A stretch of DNA of 51,395 bases from Chlorobiota bacterium. GTDB lineage: Bacteria; Bacteroidota; Bacteroidia; Bacteroidales; JAADGE01. The stretch lies in the NCBI GenBank assembly GCA_013152535.1, contig JAADGE010000081.1:1-51395 (forward strand), given 5' to 3'. Position numbers and translations under genes: made by a program. Below the pieces are notes generated by a model, which saw only the letters and a program-made list of their open reading frames with translations, did no database searches and was not told where the DNA came from. Positions 17,701-25,936 of the stretch are shown piece after piece; the first letter of the stretch is position 1, and each line of letters starts with the position of its first letter.

Positions 17701-19543
17701 TGCGAGCACTCCTTCTGCCAAAAATTTAATTTATTATGATACAAATATTGCTGATGAAACTTTGGCAGATTATCAAACACGTTGCGTAACTTACGAACAA
17801 AATTCAATTACCGAAGATGCTCCTTTTGTAAGCAATTCCGACCTGCACATACAAACTTCTGCAATAACATACATTGACGGAGGAGGACAGGTAATCGGTT
17901 CTGTTACAACGGATTTTGACGGCGATACAAGAGATGCTGCAGTACCCGATATCGGAGCAGACGAATATGTTTGCGATTTTATTGTATGGAGAGGAACAAA
18001 CAATACAGATTGGGCAACGGCGATAAATTGGCAAAAACGACAAATCCCGACTTCTGCCGATAATGTTGTTATTCCTGATGTAAGTTCAAAAAGCAATAAT
18101 TTTCCGATAATTACAAGTGCTGCCGAAACCAATAATTTGACTATTTTGTCGGGAGCAAACTTGCAAATAAATCCCGATTTTTCGCTTACGGTTAACGGAA
18201 TAACGGATAATCAAGCCGGTATTTCGGGTTTTATAATAAAATCAGATGCAACGGGAACGGGTTCTTTCATAAATGCAACTGCGAACGTTCCGGGAACTGT
18301 TGAACATTATCTGTCGGGAACGCAATGGCATTATATTGCATCGCCGATTATTGACGCCCCTTTGAGTTTATTTAACACGAATAATTTTTATTTTTATGAT
18401 GAAACAACAGACGACAGTTGGAGCGGGGGAATCTTTTCCGGAAATATGGGCTGGACTACCGTTACAAATCCGAATTTAACAAGTTTTGAAGGATACGCAT
18501 ATTATTTTACACCTACAACTTTGAATTTTGAAGGGAATTTACATACGGGTACATATACAAGTTCGCTTTTAAGTTGGACAAATACTGCGGCAGCAGACCA
18601 ATACGAAGGTTGGCACTTGCTCGGAAATCCATATCCTTCGGCAATTGATTGGAATTCTTCCGAAATATCATTTACCGATGTTGATAAAACTGTTTATTTT
18701 TATGATGACGATATTGATAATTATTGTTATTACAACACAACAAGCGGCGGAGTAAACGGCGGAACACAATACATTCCGGCAATGCAGGGATTTTTTGTTC
18801 ATTGTTCGCAAAATAATGCTCAACTTCAAATTACAAACGGAACAAGGGTTCATAATACGACTGATTTTTATAAAAAAAGTGAAAAAATCAAATTTCCTTA
18901 TTTTATACTTCAATGTGCCGGGAATAATCGTACCGATGAAATAAAAACCGTAGTGAACGAAAATGCAACTTTTAATTTTGACAGTGATTTTGATGCTTAT
19001 AAAATGTATATTCAATCTTCCGAAACCCCGTTTATTTATTTTTATCAAAATAATATTGAAACAGCAATAAACACAATACCCGATATTTCCGAAAATTTAA
19101 TAATTCCGCTGGGTTTATCTGCAATTAATGCCGATAACTATAAAATTAGTTTAACACAAGCCCGGAATATATATTTTCCGATATATTTGTATGATAAAGA
19201 GTTAGGAAATATTCAGAATTTAACCGAAAATCCGGACTATACATTTAGTTATAGCAGCGGAAATACTGCAAACAGATTTGAAATTTTGTTTTCAGAACTG
19301 ACAAATATTAACAAAAATAACAATGAGTTTGTAATTTTTCCGAATCCTGCAAATACTTATGTGCAGGTACAAGGCAACAATTTAATAATAAAAAGTTTAG
19401 AATTAACCGATATTACAGGCAAAGTATTACTTCAAAAGAGTAATACAAGCAGGTTGAATATCGGCAAGTTACAGAAAGGTGTATATTTCTTAACAGTAAA
19501 AACCGAAAGAAAAACGTTTACAAAGAAAATCATAAAACAATAA
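11741..19543 (+). CDS. Giant T9SS-secreted protein: C39-like peptidase, SprB repeats, tandem beta-helices
   Basis: 2600 residues, secreted. Residues 1-19 are a signal peptide. About 25-335 resemble TolB/WD40-like propeller repeats (SPDGNFIVYD, WSPDSKKILYQ). About 347-560 form a C39-like papain-fold peptidase with Cys367 (SACAPTTSNMAL), His494 (SGHLTLCVGY) and Asp512 (NDPWG). About 567-723 resemble a golvesin-type C-terminal domain. Two SprB-like repeats follow (about 725-795 and 800-875, ending NYSVTVTDAN and IYTVDVTDAYGC). A jelly-roll module with LLDEDFTG comes next (about 885-1045). Two homologous right-handed beta-helix units of about 510 residues follow (1049-1560 and 1566-2075). The last 75 residues, from VIFPNPANTYVQV to KKIIKQ, are a type A T9SS sorting signal. 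A surface or released protease with adhesive or glycan-binding stalk is the likely role (inference). Confidence 0.85.
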   Translation: MKKYLSLLTLILCFFGLSAQKNQLQTYEAENIGYFITPIETPDGIIFTDNFASKIYLLKDNNVKTLVSSAGCGRYFSISADGSEIGYKSINSQGKQAPYVINLTNKKISQLHSFEEKCGQPSFFDNNIAFNVNKNFFFGSKSIQNFTTSNIAPVSPDGNFIVYDVEQKYFILYDIKTGTNLQLQNDGKGVIFPKWSPDSKKILYQNRNMELLVYEVETKKLYKIGKGGAGNWDKKSENIVFQKTDADASAFILKSSDIFISDYKGLNIRQITFTDDVFEMTPSFDLQGGILYQTYDKRQIIRAKTDASQTKIISTEKLLDNPKNLKPEFYDVSKFSKAKSITHLTKDVPYIHQKYDAPTGRNGGSACAPTTSNMALAYYNRLPKWPESATTYTSVTGKTTTDYGGYVLDRYKYNEFSFDAYSSSKNAYGGYAYMWVSPYTSPGGGDGMRNYQNLHDMASGSYVWTNNATFTKTQSEINNEYPHPICSWITQSGHLTLCVGYVNNQHTLIMNDPWGNKNTPGYPSYDGKDSYYDWPGYNNGYQNFDPDGSHGTVAWTLTARSSEPVYDDLTIQNTFYNHGFYINNTQDGAKQHYYRHVKDVAGSNGHIWWTGGEGGSSSDVCWVSWTPNLSSAASYKVEVYIPATFTDSYSTAAVTNSAYYKIYYAGGNTTVTVNQLANQGSWVNLGTYQFQQGQNGYVRLGDAVASADNGKKVLFDAVRFTYVAGDIEVSSANITCTGAHDGTASVTSSPGPAPHSYLWLPGGQTTSSVSGLSAGNYSVTVTDANSSTYQANIIIKEAPELLAITTSHTDPTSFGAFDGTITVNVTRGVEPFSFVWTPNVSTTNSAQNLSAGIYTVDVTDAYGCTKQAIVTLTDPICTSCCVLLDEDFTGQVLPSGWQNIVNSGGNSNYIWKFNNPAPRTLGGNFDADFAILDADDIYDDIGVGKANASLITPAINCTGRSDVRLEFDHKFVSSTNVAVAKVEVSNDGTNWTELETWSASSENEVLKEYDISAYAANQATVYIKWTYTEIDAFSNYWAVDNVKIYAPPAGTKTISANGGDYKNFTEAINAINNCGIGTGGITFFVAADEEFIEDPPIITATGSAAKPVVFIKDGSGANPVLKPTGTAGSNDAGFALAGSDYFSFDGIDVQTASGSALEYGYYLYNVSPTNGSQHNTIKNCSITLNRSNENSKGLFQSIQTGTINPISAEGTNSFNLYQNITISNAYHGTDLLGYDVSGQEPLYDDGCIITNCTISDFGLAGATADRATGILTWSQNNISINGNLVYNGISADRTLGIYCAGNNTGDIFGNTVLGLYGEGVQVVGLREYESNMNFYNNEVYDIEGVLTASGIEGFGGTSNIYNNFIYDIKAPDGNSVTNGYPSARGISLRNASGTQSVFYNSVYIAYYSNNAGNESTCLYLDGTTADLRNNIFENNTDATTGTRANVLYFKQTTDLGNLSTNTNNNCYYNGIANSKYALVRDEGSTTDYLDLPAYRAVSPNDINSIEENPPFKSTVSPYNLHIDPTQSTGISNGGTVIAGYTTDFDGDIRNASAPDIGADEYETGGPLCGTYTIDNTSATGGTTFNNFTDAVNALNDRGISCAVIFNIHDNQTFSEDVPSIETTGTAVNTVTFIKNGTGANPIIKPTGTTADDDCGIHLDGVDYYTFDGIDISILSGNAVEFGYYLTNASGTDGAQHNLIKNCSVNLNNTNANSVGIYQLIKTNIDPISADGANSFNTYDNIAVENAYHGFKILGYDVTGEEPLYDDAAEIKNCSISNFGTSGGSERAVGILTWSQKNLAIHDNIITGGTTNYRTLGIYGAGNNQGNFYNNTVHGLYGTASQVVGLRAYESNINFYNNNVYDIEGVEMASGIEIYGGTADIYNNFVRDIRTPNTDTYNYPTTRGISDRKGIVNIYNNSILLNYVSTASTNESAGIFVEGFSYGSATADIRNNIVVNKTDVSTGAIAAALYKSAEYSTISTNSDNNLYYASTPSAKNLIYYDTNIADETLADYQTRCVTYEQNSITEDAPFVSNSDLHIQTSAITYIDGGGQVIGSVTTDFDGDTRDAAVPDIGADEYVCDFIVWRGTNNTDWATAINWQKRQIPTSADNVVIPDVSSKSNNFPIITSAAETNNLTILSGANLQINPDFSLTVNGITDNQAGISGFIIKSDATGTGSFINATANVPGTVEHYLSGTQWHYIASPIIDAPLSLFNTNNFYFYDETTDDSWSGGIFSGNMGWTTVTNPNLTSFEGYAYYFTPTTLNFEGNLHTGTYTSSLLSWTNTAAADQYEGWHLLGNPYPSAIDWNSSEISFTDVDKTVYFYDDDIDNYCYYNTTSGGVNGGTQYIPAMQGFFVHCSQNNAQLQITNGTRVHNTTDFYKKSEKIKFPYFILQCAGNNRTDEIKTVVNENATFNFDSDFDAYKMYIQSSETPFIYFYQNNIETAINTIPDISENLIIPLGLSAINADNYKISLTQARNIYFPIYLYDKELGNIQNLTENPDYTFSYSSGNTANRFEILFSELTNINKNNNEFVIFPNPANTYVQVQGNNLIIKSLELTDITGKVLLQKSNTSRLNIGKLQKGVYFLTVKTERKTFTKKIIKQ
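14887..17967 (+). repeat. Internal tandem duplication encoding two beta-helix units
   Basis: Codons for residues about 1049-1560 (14887-16425) and 1566-2075 (16440-17967) encode clearly homologous units. Shared landmarks in the same order are FTEAINA/FTDAVNA, FIKDGSGANP/FIKNGTGANP, YFSFDGIDV/YYTFDGIDI, GYDVSGQEPLYDD/GYDVTGEEPLYDD, GILTWSQ, NFYNNEVYDIEGV/NFYNNNVYDIEGV and the closing TDFDGD.R.A..PDIGADEY. The copies have diverged in both DNA and protein, so the duplication is not recent. Confidence 0.9.
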
Positions 19544-19550
19544 ATTTTAT

Positions 19551-19592
19551 AACAGGGTGTTTTTTATTTTAAAAAGAAATTACCCTGTTTTT
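19551..19592 (+). terminator. Convergent, probably bidirectional terminator
   Basis: AACAGGGT (19551-19558) pairs with ACCCTGTT (19582-19589), followed by TTTT; on the minus strand the same stem is followed by an AT-rich tail. It separates the giant gene from the convergent lipoprotein gene and overlaps the 3' end of the latter. The loop is long (23 nt), which lowers confidence. Confidence 0.5.
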
Positions 19593-20304
19593 TATCGAAT
19601 TTATACAGAAATTCTGTTTGTTTAATGTTTTGGCGATATTTTTCTTCCTGTTTTGCAGCATAATTCATGTCCAGACAAAATTTTATTGTTGTTCCGTAAT
19701 GCGGTAATTCAAAGTAAGTTCCGAGAAGTTCCTTTTTTAAATTATACGGTTTAATAAAAAATTGATTAGGAGTTGTTACCGGAAAAATATCTTTTAACAG
19801 TTTGAAATTTCCATTTTTATATTCATAAAATTTCGGAGGTTTTGAGCTGTTTTGCAGAATATCGTCGGCAAAATAAGTATTTACGGCAAGAATATTTCTT
19901 TTATTCGAAGTTTTGAATAATGCAATTTCCGTAACAAAAATTCCCGCACCCGTTCCTTCGTCTTCAAATTTTATATAGCCGTTTTTTATGTCAACAAGGG
20001 TTCCGCATTCATTTACAAAACCGGCTTCATCTGTTGATGTGCTTTTCCATGTATTTCCGGATTTTGATAATGTGTAGGGAAAATCAATTAATTTATCTTT
20101 TTTCAGAAGCCTGAAATAATCAACAACATTAAGGACTGCAATATTTTCTTTTTGAACAGCCGTGTCCTTTTCAATTATTATGGTTTCTTTTTTGGTTACG
20201 ATATCTTTAACAGTATTTTTTGTAACCGTATTTTCCTGTTTTTCAGAACAAAAAGATAAAAAAACAGAAAGAACGATTAATGCGAAAACAGATAATTTTT
20301 TCAT
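19564..20304 (-). CDS. Lipoprotein of unknown function
   Basis: From ATG 20304 the product is 246 residues and begins MKKLSVFALIVLSVFLSFCSE, a lipoprotein signal with Cys19. An earlier in-frame Met at 20343 would prefix a hydrophilic stretch and run into the neighbouring gene, so I reject it. The mature part starts with a Lys/Thr/Glu-rich linker (about 23-60), then a domain I do not recognise with VDYFRLLKKDKLIDFPYTL and a repeated pattern of beta-strand-like segments. It follows the M1 peptidase gene after 16 nt on the same strand, so they are probably co-transcribed. Function is unknown. Confidence 0.75.
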   Translation of the reverse strand: MKKLSVFALIVLSVFLSFCSEKQENTVTKNTVKDIVTKKETIIIEKDTAVQKENIAVLNVVDYFRLLKKDKLIDFPYTLSKSGNTWKSTSTDEAGFVNECGTLVDIKNGYIKFEDEGTGAGIFVTEIALFKTSNKRNILAVNTYFADDILQNSSKPPKFYEYKNGNFKLLKDIFPVTTPNQFFIKPYNLKKELLGTYFELPHYGTTIKFCLDMNYAAKQEEKYRQNIKQTEFLYKFDKKQGNFFLK

Positions 20305-20320
20305 ATGTTTTATTTTTAAA

Positions 20321-22354
20321 TTATTTTTTTGTTGCGGCAACATATTGCCCGAATTTTAAATCTTTGACTATAAAAATTCCCTGAACGGCATCGTAAGCGT
20401 ACCGTTCCGTTTTTATCGGTATAAATTCCGAAAATTCGTCAGGTCGATAAAGTAATACGATATCTTTAAATTCAACACCGAGATTTTGTTCGTTTGAATT
20501 AACGTAAAAAGTTCCTTCGGAGTTCATTTTTCCGTTTAGGGCTCCTTTAATATCCCAATATTTTTCTTTGGAGATTTCATATTTTTTACTTAAAGAATTA
20601 CTCGGGGTAATATAGTTCATTATACTTTGAACAAGTAACTTCCCTTCAAGCTTTGTTATTAATATTGAAAAATCGGTGTATCGAAAATCATAATTTGCCG
20701 TATCTGTAAATATTTTATAATTATCAACTGTTGCATCGGCAATTTTTTCTTCAGGATCAACAAGTATTGTCAGGGGCTTTGTATCAAAAAGCAAACTGTA
20801 ATTTTGCGACAGACCGGACATTTTTACTTTCTTTTTAATGATATTTATGTTATCATCAACAAAATAGAGTTCTAAAATATTATTGTTTCCGTAGAAATCA
20901 CGAGCTTTTAATCTTTGGTTTATTGTAAAATCTGCTCTGTATTGTTTTCCGGCTTTTGATACATTTAAATCTGAAACCGAAAAGTGCGGAAAACCTTCGG
21001 TAAAAACCCATGTTTCAAAAAAATCGTCAAGCGGAATTTTTGTATAAGAAGTTAAAAAATCACGAAATTCATATGTTGAAGCCGATTTGTAAGAAAAAGC
21101 TTTTAAATAGGCTGTTACAGAATTAAAAAACAAACTGTCACCGAGAACACCTCTTAAAGTATGAACAACATCGGCACCTTTGTCGTAAACAGTTGTTCCG
21201 TAAGTATAATCGTGAGGAATTCCGTAAACGGCACGGTATCCCTTATCAAAAATATGGGCTTGAGTAAGCACTTTTACATGATTTTTTCTTACATAATCTT
21301 TGAATGCTTCTTTTCCGTAAACCTGCTCTTTAAAAAGTGCTTCGCAATATGTTGCCCAACCTTCGTTAAGCCACATATCTTCCGTTGTTTTACAGGTAAC
21401 AAGATTTCCGAACCAATGATGCGATAATTCGTGAGCCATAAGAGTTTCCCGTGCTAAAGTACTGTCAACGGCATATTCCGGATAGGCAATATTACAAACG
21501 TGTTCCATTGCTCCGGATGTAAACGGAACTTCGACATAACCCACTCTGTCCCAAACATATTCACCGAAATCATTTTCAAAAGTTCGCAGTGCTTTATTCA
21601 AATTTGAAAAAGACACTTTTGCATTCGCAACATCTTCGGGATACATATACAAACTGACCGGAATAGTTCTTTTTATGCCTTTATAAACGGATTTAATTTC
21701 TTTGTAATCTCCGACAGCAACTGAAACAAGATAAACCGGAACTTCTTGTTCCAATTTCCAACTCCAAGTTTGTGTATTATTGGTGTTCTTCTTGTCGGAA
21801 ACCAAAATTCCCGAACAAACGGCTTTATAATTTTCCGGAACCGTAATATTAAAATTGAAACTTGCTTTTTCTTCAAAATCATCAATACAGGGAAACCAGA
21901 CTCTTCCGAAAGAAACCGGATCGGCTTCCATTCCGATACCGATGTTATAAGCCGAACTGTCAGTAAAGAAAAATCCGCCCCACGACAAGTCTTTTTTCGG
22001 GTGTCCGTGATAATAAACGGTCAGTTTTGTGCAACATTCACCTTCAGAACTATCGTGATTATAGGGAATTTCAATAATTTCACTGTTATAAGAAAAGTTC
22101 TTTATTTTTTCATCGAAAATAAAAACAGAATCAACGTTTAGTTTGTATAATTCTAAAGTAATATTTTTTAAATTTTTTTTTCGCGGACTTAGTTGCACAA
22201 CAGTATTACCCGAAATTTCCTGATTTTTGAAATCGGTAATATTCAAATTAATTGTGTAATGCAAAATATCAACATCTTTTCTGAAATTGTTTTCTTGAGA
22301 AAATCCGAAATTGACGAAAAAAAACAGCAGAACTGTCAAAAATAAATGCTTCAT
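20321..22354 (-). CDS. M1-family aminopeptidase, exported
   Basis: A zinc aminopeptidase that trims N-terminal residues from peptides, probably in the periplasm or at the surface. A signal peptide (about 1-19, ending FGFSQ) is followed by the M1 N-terminal beta-saddle. The substrate-binding block GAMEH stands in place of the classical GAMEN. The zinc site is HELSH (His308, Glu309, His312) with Glu331 in NEGWATYCE. At 677 residues it is shorter than M1 enzymes with the full helical C-terminal domain. The C-terminus ends in a small beta-rich region but lacks an obvious T9SS sorting signal. Gene order is M1, then a lipoprotein 16 nt downstream. Confidence 0.9.
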   Translation of the reverse strand: MKHLFLTVLLFFFVNFGFSQENNFRKDVDILHYTINLNITDFKNQEISGNTVVQLSPRKKNLKNITLELYKLNVDSVFIFDEKIKNFSYNSEIIEIPYNHDSSEGECCTKLTVYYHGHPKKDLSWGGFFFTDSSAYNIGIGMEADPVSFGRVWFPCIDDFEEKASFNFNITVPENYKAVCSGILVSDKKNTNNTQTWSWKLEQEVPVYLVSVAVGDYKEIKSVYKGIKRTIPVSLYMYPEDVANAKVSFSNLNKALRTFENDFGEYVWDRVGYVEVPFTSGAMEHVCNIAYPEYAVDSTLARETLMAHELSHHWFGNLVTCKTTEDMWLNEGWATYCEALFKEQVYGKEAFKDYVRKNHVKVLTQAHIFDKGYRAVYGIPHDYTYGTTVYDKGADVVHTLRGVLGDSLFFNSVTAYLKAFSYKSASTYEFRDFLTSYTKIPLDDFFETWVFTEGFPHFSVSDLNVSKAGKQYRADFTINQRLKARDFYGNNNILELYFVDDNINIIKKKVKMSGLSQNYSLLFDTKPLTILVDPEEKIADATVDNYKIFTDTANYDFRYTDFSILITKLEGKLLVQSIMNYITPSNSLSKKYEISKEKYWDIKGALNGKMNSEGTFYVNSNEQNLGVEFKDIVLLYRPDEFSEFIPIKTERYAYDAVQGIFIVKDLKFGQYVAATKK

Positions 22355-22377
22355 AGTATATTTTGTTAAATTTAAAA

Positions 22378-22385
22378 CAAAGATA
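22378..22385 (-). promoter_or_regulatory. -7 box of the M1 peptidase gene
   Basis: On the minus strand this reads TATCTTTG, matching TAnnTTTG, 24 nt before the start codon. It lies between that gene and the terminator of the upstream TonB/DUF4249 operon, which fits a separate transcription unit. Confidence 0.45.
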
Positions 22386-22420
22386 TTGTTTTATTTGCAA
22401 AACGTTTGTCGGAAATAATA

Positions 22421-22458
22421 AAAGCCGGAGTTTTATTTTTAACAGAAACTCCGGCTTT
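22421..22458 (-). terminator. Rho-independent terminator of the TonB/DUF4249 operon
   Basis: AAAGCCGGAGTTT (22421-22433) and AAACTCCGGCTTT (22446-22458) form a perfect 13-bp stem with a 12-nt loop. Reading on the minus strand it starts 25 nt after the DUF4249 stop and is followed by a T/A-rich tail. Confidence 0.85.
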
Positions 22459-22482
22459 AAATTTACGGTTATTAATTCTTAT

Positions 22483-23457
22483 CTAATTTACATTCGAATA
22501 ATCAATTATTATTGAATCTTTTTTTGTTGAATATCCTGAAAAAAATCCGAAACCGTGATGTATATTTGTTTTGATATTTACCGGTTCGGCAAAAGGGTTT
22601 CCTTCAATGTCCTGATATTTTGAATAAGAAATAACATATTGATAAAAATCTTCCGTAACAGAATGCAGTCCGACATAAACTTTATTCGGTGCACTTTCTG
22701 TATTTACATAAACTGTTGTATTAAGCGTAAAATTTTTTCCGTTAAATAGATTATCGGAAAAAACGAATCCTTTTAAATCCCTTGTATAAAAATTATTTTC
22801 CCAATTTAAATTAGAGGCATTGTAATCTAAATATGTCATTTTTTCTCCTGTGAAAACCGGATTACCGTCCGGCGGCGGATAGTCGTATTGCGGAATGATT
22901 GCCGAGAATGTCAAAAAATAATAATTATCTTCATTCGGCGGGTCTTGCAGTATTAAATTAACATTTAATTGTTCTAACTCATAAATTGTTGTATCAAACG
23001 GTTCGCCGGTTACACTGTTATACCAAGTTTGAACATTGCTGTAAAATTGCGGTTCGGAATTTATTTCTGTAATAACCGGAGGTTTTAACAGAACTGTTTC
23101 TGCATCAACATTATCCAGAGGCGGATATTCTGCGGTAACTTTGTATTCTTTTCCGATTTGCGGATATATTGTTCCGATATAATAACCGTTTGTGTCGTAT
23201 TGAAGCGTTTCTTTATACGTTTCGTCTTCGTATATTTTTACGACAGCTGTTTTTAAAAATTTCAAATCTTTATCTCTTTCTAAAATGCTTAAACTTTCGG
23301 AAAGATTGATTTTTATTGTGCTGTCGGGATTAATAAAGCCATTCAGAACAATTTTCTTTTGTGTTTCCGGAATATTAATGTCAATTGGTTCGCGACAGGA
23401 GAGATTGCCGAGAATTGCAAGAAAAAAAAACAGAATTATACAGAGTTTTGTTTTCAT
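22483..23457 (-). CDS. DUF4249 lipoprotein, partner of the TonB receptor
   Basis: 324 residues with a lipoprotein signal ending in Cys21 (GNLSC). The start of the mature protein, REPIDINIPETQKKIVLNGFINPD, and the following beta-rich domain fit DUF4249, a Bacteroidota outer-membrane-associated family commonly encoded next to carboxypeptidase-regulatory TonB receptors. It begins 16 nt after the receptor stop. By analogy with SusD-type partners it may cap the receptor and bind substrate, but the substrate is unknown. The C-terminus is rich in Ser/Tyr/Asp and ends IIDYSNVN. Confidence 0.85.
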   Translation of the reverse strand: MKTKLCIILFFFLAILGNLSCREPIDINIPETQKKIVLNGFINPDSTIKINLSESLSILERDKDLKFLKTAVVKIYEDETYKETLQYDTNGYYIGTIYPQIGKEYKVTAEYPPLDNVDAETVLLKPPVITEINSEPQFYSNVQTWYNSVTGEPFDTTIYELEQLNVNLILQDPPNEDNYYFLTFSAIIPQYDYPPPDGNPVFTGEKMTYLDYNASNLNWENNFYTRDLKGFVFSDNLFNGKNFTLNTTVYVNTESAPNKVYVGLHSVTEDFYQYVISYSKYQDIEGNPFAEPVNIKTNIHHGFGFFSGYSTKKDSIIIDYSNVN

Positions 23458-23473
23458 TTTTATAATTGTTAGA

Positions 23474-25936
23474 TTATTTAAATTTATAAGTGTAACTGAC
23501 GGAAGGGATTATCGGAAACAAACTGTATTTCATAAGTTGTCGTTTATTTGAATTATTTTCTGTAAACATCCCGCCGGTAAAATCAACATAAAATGCGTTT
23601 TTTCTGTTGTAGGCATTGTAAACACTTATATTCCATGTTCGCACTCCGTATTTAACTTTTTTATTAAAATTGATGCTTAAATCCAAACGATGGTAATTCG
23701 GTAAACGATAATTATTTCTTTTTCCGTAATATTCAACGGTGCCGCCGCCGTAGTAATAATAATCAACTCCGGAATTTTGTTTTTGATCAATAATGTCTTC
23801 AATTGCATTTAAAGGTAAATATCTTTGTTGAGCAAGGGTTACGGAAATACCTGTTCCGTACACCCAAGTTGCACCTACATCAATTTTATCATTAAATTTA
23901 TAGGTTAAAGCAATACTTGCATCGTGCCTTCTGTCGTATCGATACGGAAAAACCTGTCCGAAAGAAATATTTTCAAATTGTCGATTTGTTTTAGACCAAG
24001 TATATGCCAGCCAACCGGTTAAATTTCCGATATTTTTGCTTAACATAACTTCCGCACCGTACGAGTTTCCTTTTCCTATTTCAACCTTATCTTCCCAGTT
24101 TGTTCCGGCAAGGCTTCCTTCTTCCGGATCTTCAAAAAAACTTGCTCCTTCTTTGTATTCAATCAGGTTTGTCATATCTTTATAATATGCTTCAAGCGTA
24201 AGATTGAGATCATAAGGCAGAGTAATTGCCGTACCTGCTGCATATTGAACCGAGTGTTGCGGCGGAATACGTTTTGTTGCAGGCAGCCAAAGGTCTGTGG
24301 GTAAGCCGATTGTACTGTTTGTTAAAAAATGTAAATATTGTGTCATTTCGGAATATGCCGCTTTAATCGACCATTTGTCGGTAATTAAAAAACGGGCGGA
24401 AATACGCGGTTCCAAAGAATAATAAAATGTATCCTGAACCGATAATCCGGAAGCCCGACCGCCTATATTAACTTTAATAATTTTTCCTATTCTGATATCA
24501 TCTTCCGCATAAACTGCATATTCTCGTGCATAAATATTTTTACTTCCGTATGTTGTGTCAACATTTTGTTTGTTTTCATCGTCGCTTACTCTTAATGCCG
24601 AAATGCCCGGTTTAAAAATATGATAAATACCGTTTGCTCCGAATTTTATTTTATGGTTCGGAGACGGTAAATAATCATAATCTAATTTTGCGGTGTAATC
24701 TTCAATACCGGACAGATAACTGATTTCAAATTTATCTTTATAAACTTTTGTGTCATCGATGTTGTTCCACGATGTATATTCATCTTCTTCGGAAATTGCA
24801 GTTATAAAATTATAGCGACTGTAAGTTAATGTTGTATTTCCGAATAATTTAGGTGTGTAAACGTGATTCCAGCGTAATGCGGAAGTTAAATTTCCCCAAT
24901 GCAAATCAAAATCGGAACTGTATTTATTAACTTCATCCTGATAACTGTAATCTTCGTTCATTTTCACATAAGCTTTGTCCTTTCCTGTGTAAACACTTAA
25001 AAATACTCTGTCCTTATCGGAAAATTTACTATTAACTTTTGCATTTATATCGTAAAAGAAATAACCTGCAGAAAATTTACCTGTTTCCGGAGAAAATGAA
25101 GAAAACATTTTTATAAAAGGAGCTGTAATTGCATCAATATATGTTCTTCTTGCAGAAATAATGAATGATGCTTTGTCCTTAATAATAGGACCTTCAAAGG
25201 AAATTTTTGAAGCAATAAAACTTGAAGATGCTTCACCCGAGAATTTTTTCATATTTCCTTCTTTCATTCTGATGTCGATAACTGAAGATAAGCGACCGCC
25301 GTAGCGAGCCGGAAATCCGCCTTTTATTAAAGTAATATCATTAACGGCATATCCGTTAAACACAGAAAAAAATCCGAAAAGATGATTTACGTTATACACA
25401 GGAACGCCGTCGAGAAGAATGAGGTTTTGGTCGGGTCCGCCGCCTCTGACATACACCCCGCTGGTACCTTCCGAACCGGACTGAACACCCGGCATCAGTT
25501 GAATGGTTTTTAAAACATCAGTTTCGCCGAATAAAACCGGCAATTTTTTAACGGCGTGCAAAGGAATGTCAACAGAACTCATTTGCGATGTTTGAACAGT
25601 ATTTTGCTTGCCGGTTACAATCACTTCTTCCAATTCCGTATTAGGAATCAAACTAAAATTGATTACGGTATCTTTCGTCAGAATTAAATCAATGCTTTGA
25701 GACTGATAACCGATAAAAGATGCCGTTAAGCGAATGTTTTTTTGCTTAAAAGTTAAACTGTAAAATCCGTAAACATTGCTTGCTGTTCCGAAACCGAATT
25801 CTTGATTGTAAACATTTGCACCGATTATTCGTTCACTGGTTTCGGAGTTTTCAATATAACCGCTGACGGTTACTTTTTGAGAGAAAATGACAAAAGAAAA
25901 AAGTAACAAAATTGTTACTGAAAAAAGGTGTTTCAT
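23474..25936 (-). CDS. TonB-dependent outer-membrane receptor
   Basis: An 820-residue gated beta-barrel that imports a ligand across the outer membrane using TonB energy. In order: signal peptide (1-19); a carboxypeptidase-D regulatory-like domain (about 22-105, VTVSGYIENSETSERIIGANVYN); a plug domain (about 115-230) with LKTIQLMPGVQSGSEGTSGVYVRGG and NLILLDGVPVYN; then the barrel with alternating aromatic strands, ending SYTYKFK. The next gene is its DUF4249 partner. No sigma/anti-sigma pair or nutrient-specific enzyme lies beside it, so the ligand cannot be named; the M1 peptidase downstream makes peptide a possible substrate (inference). Confidence 0.93.
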   Translation of the reverse strand: MKHLFSVTILLLFSFVIFSQKVTVSGYIENSETSERIIGANVYNQEFGFGTASNVYGFYSLTFKQKNIRLTASFIGYQSQSIDLILTKDTVINFSLIPNTELEEVIVTGKQNTVQTSQMSSVDIPLHAVKKLPVLFGETDVLKTIQLMPGVQSGSEGTSGVYVRGGGPDQNLILLDGVPVYNVNHLFGFFSVFNGYAVNDITLIKGGFPARYGGRLSSVIDIRMKEGNMKKFSGEASSSFIASKISFEGPIIKDKASFIISARRTYIDAITAPFIKMFSSFSPETGKFSAGYFFYDINAKVNSKFSDKDRVFLSVYTGKDKAYVKMNEDYSYQDEVNKYSSDFDLHWGNLTSALRWNHVYTPKLFGNTTLTYSRYNFITAISEEDEYTSWNNIDDTKVYKDKFEISYLSGIEDYTAKLDYDYLPSPNHKIKFGANGIYHIFKPGISALRVSDDENKQNVDTTYGSKNIYAREYAVYAEDDIRIGKIIKVNIGGRASGLSVQDTFYYSLEPRISARFLITDKWSIKAAYSEMTQYLHFLTNSTIGLPTDLWLPATKRIPPQHSVQYAAGTAITLPYDLNLTLEAYYKDMTNLIEYKEGASFFEDPEEGSLAGTNWEDKVEIGKGNSYGAEVMLSKNIGNLTGWLAYTWSKTNRQFENISFGQVFPYRYDRRHDASIALTYKFNDKIDVGATWVYGTGISVTLAQQRYLPLNAIEDIIDQKQNSGVDYYYYGGGTVEYYGKRNNYRLPNYHRLDLSINFNKKVKYGVRTWNISVYNAYNRKNAFYVDFTGGMFTENNSNKRQLMKYSLFPIIPSVSYTYKFK

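Noticed and set aside
20305-20343. Earlier start of the lipoprotein gene
   Set aside because: It would put a hydrophilic stretch before the lipoprotein signal; ATG 20304 gives a perfect signal with Cys19.
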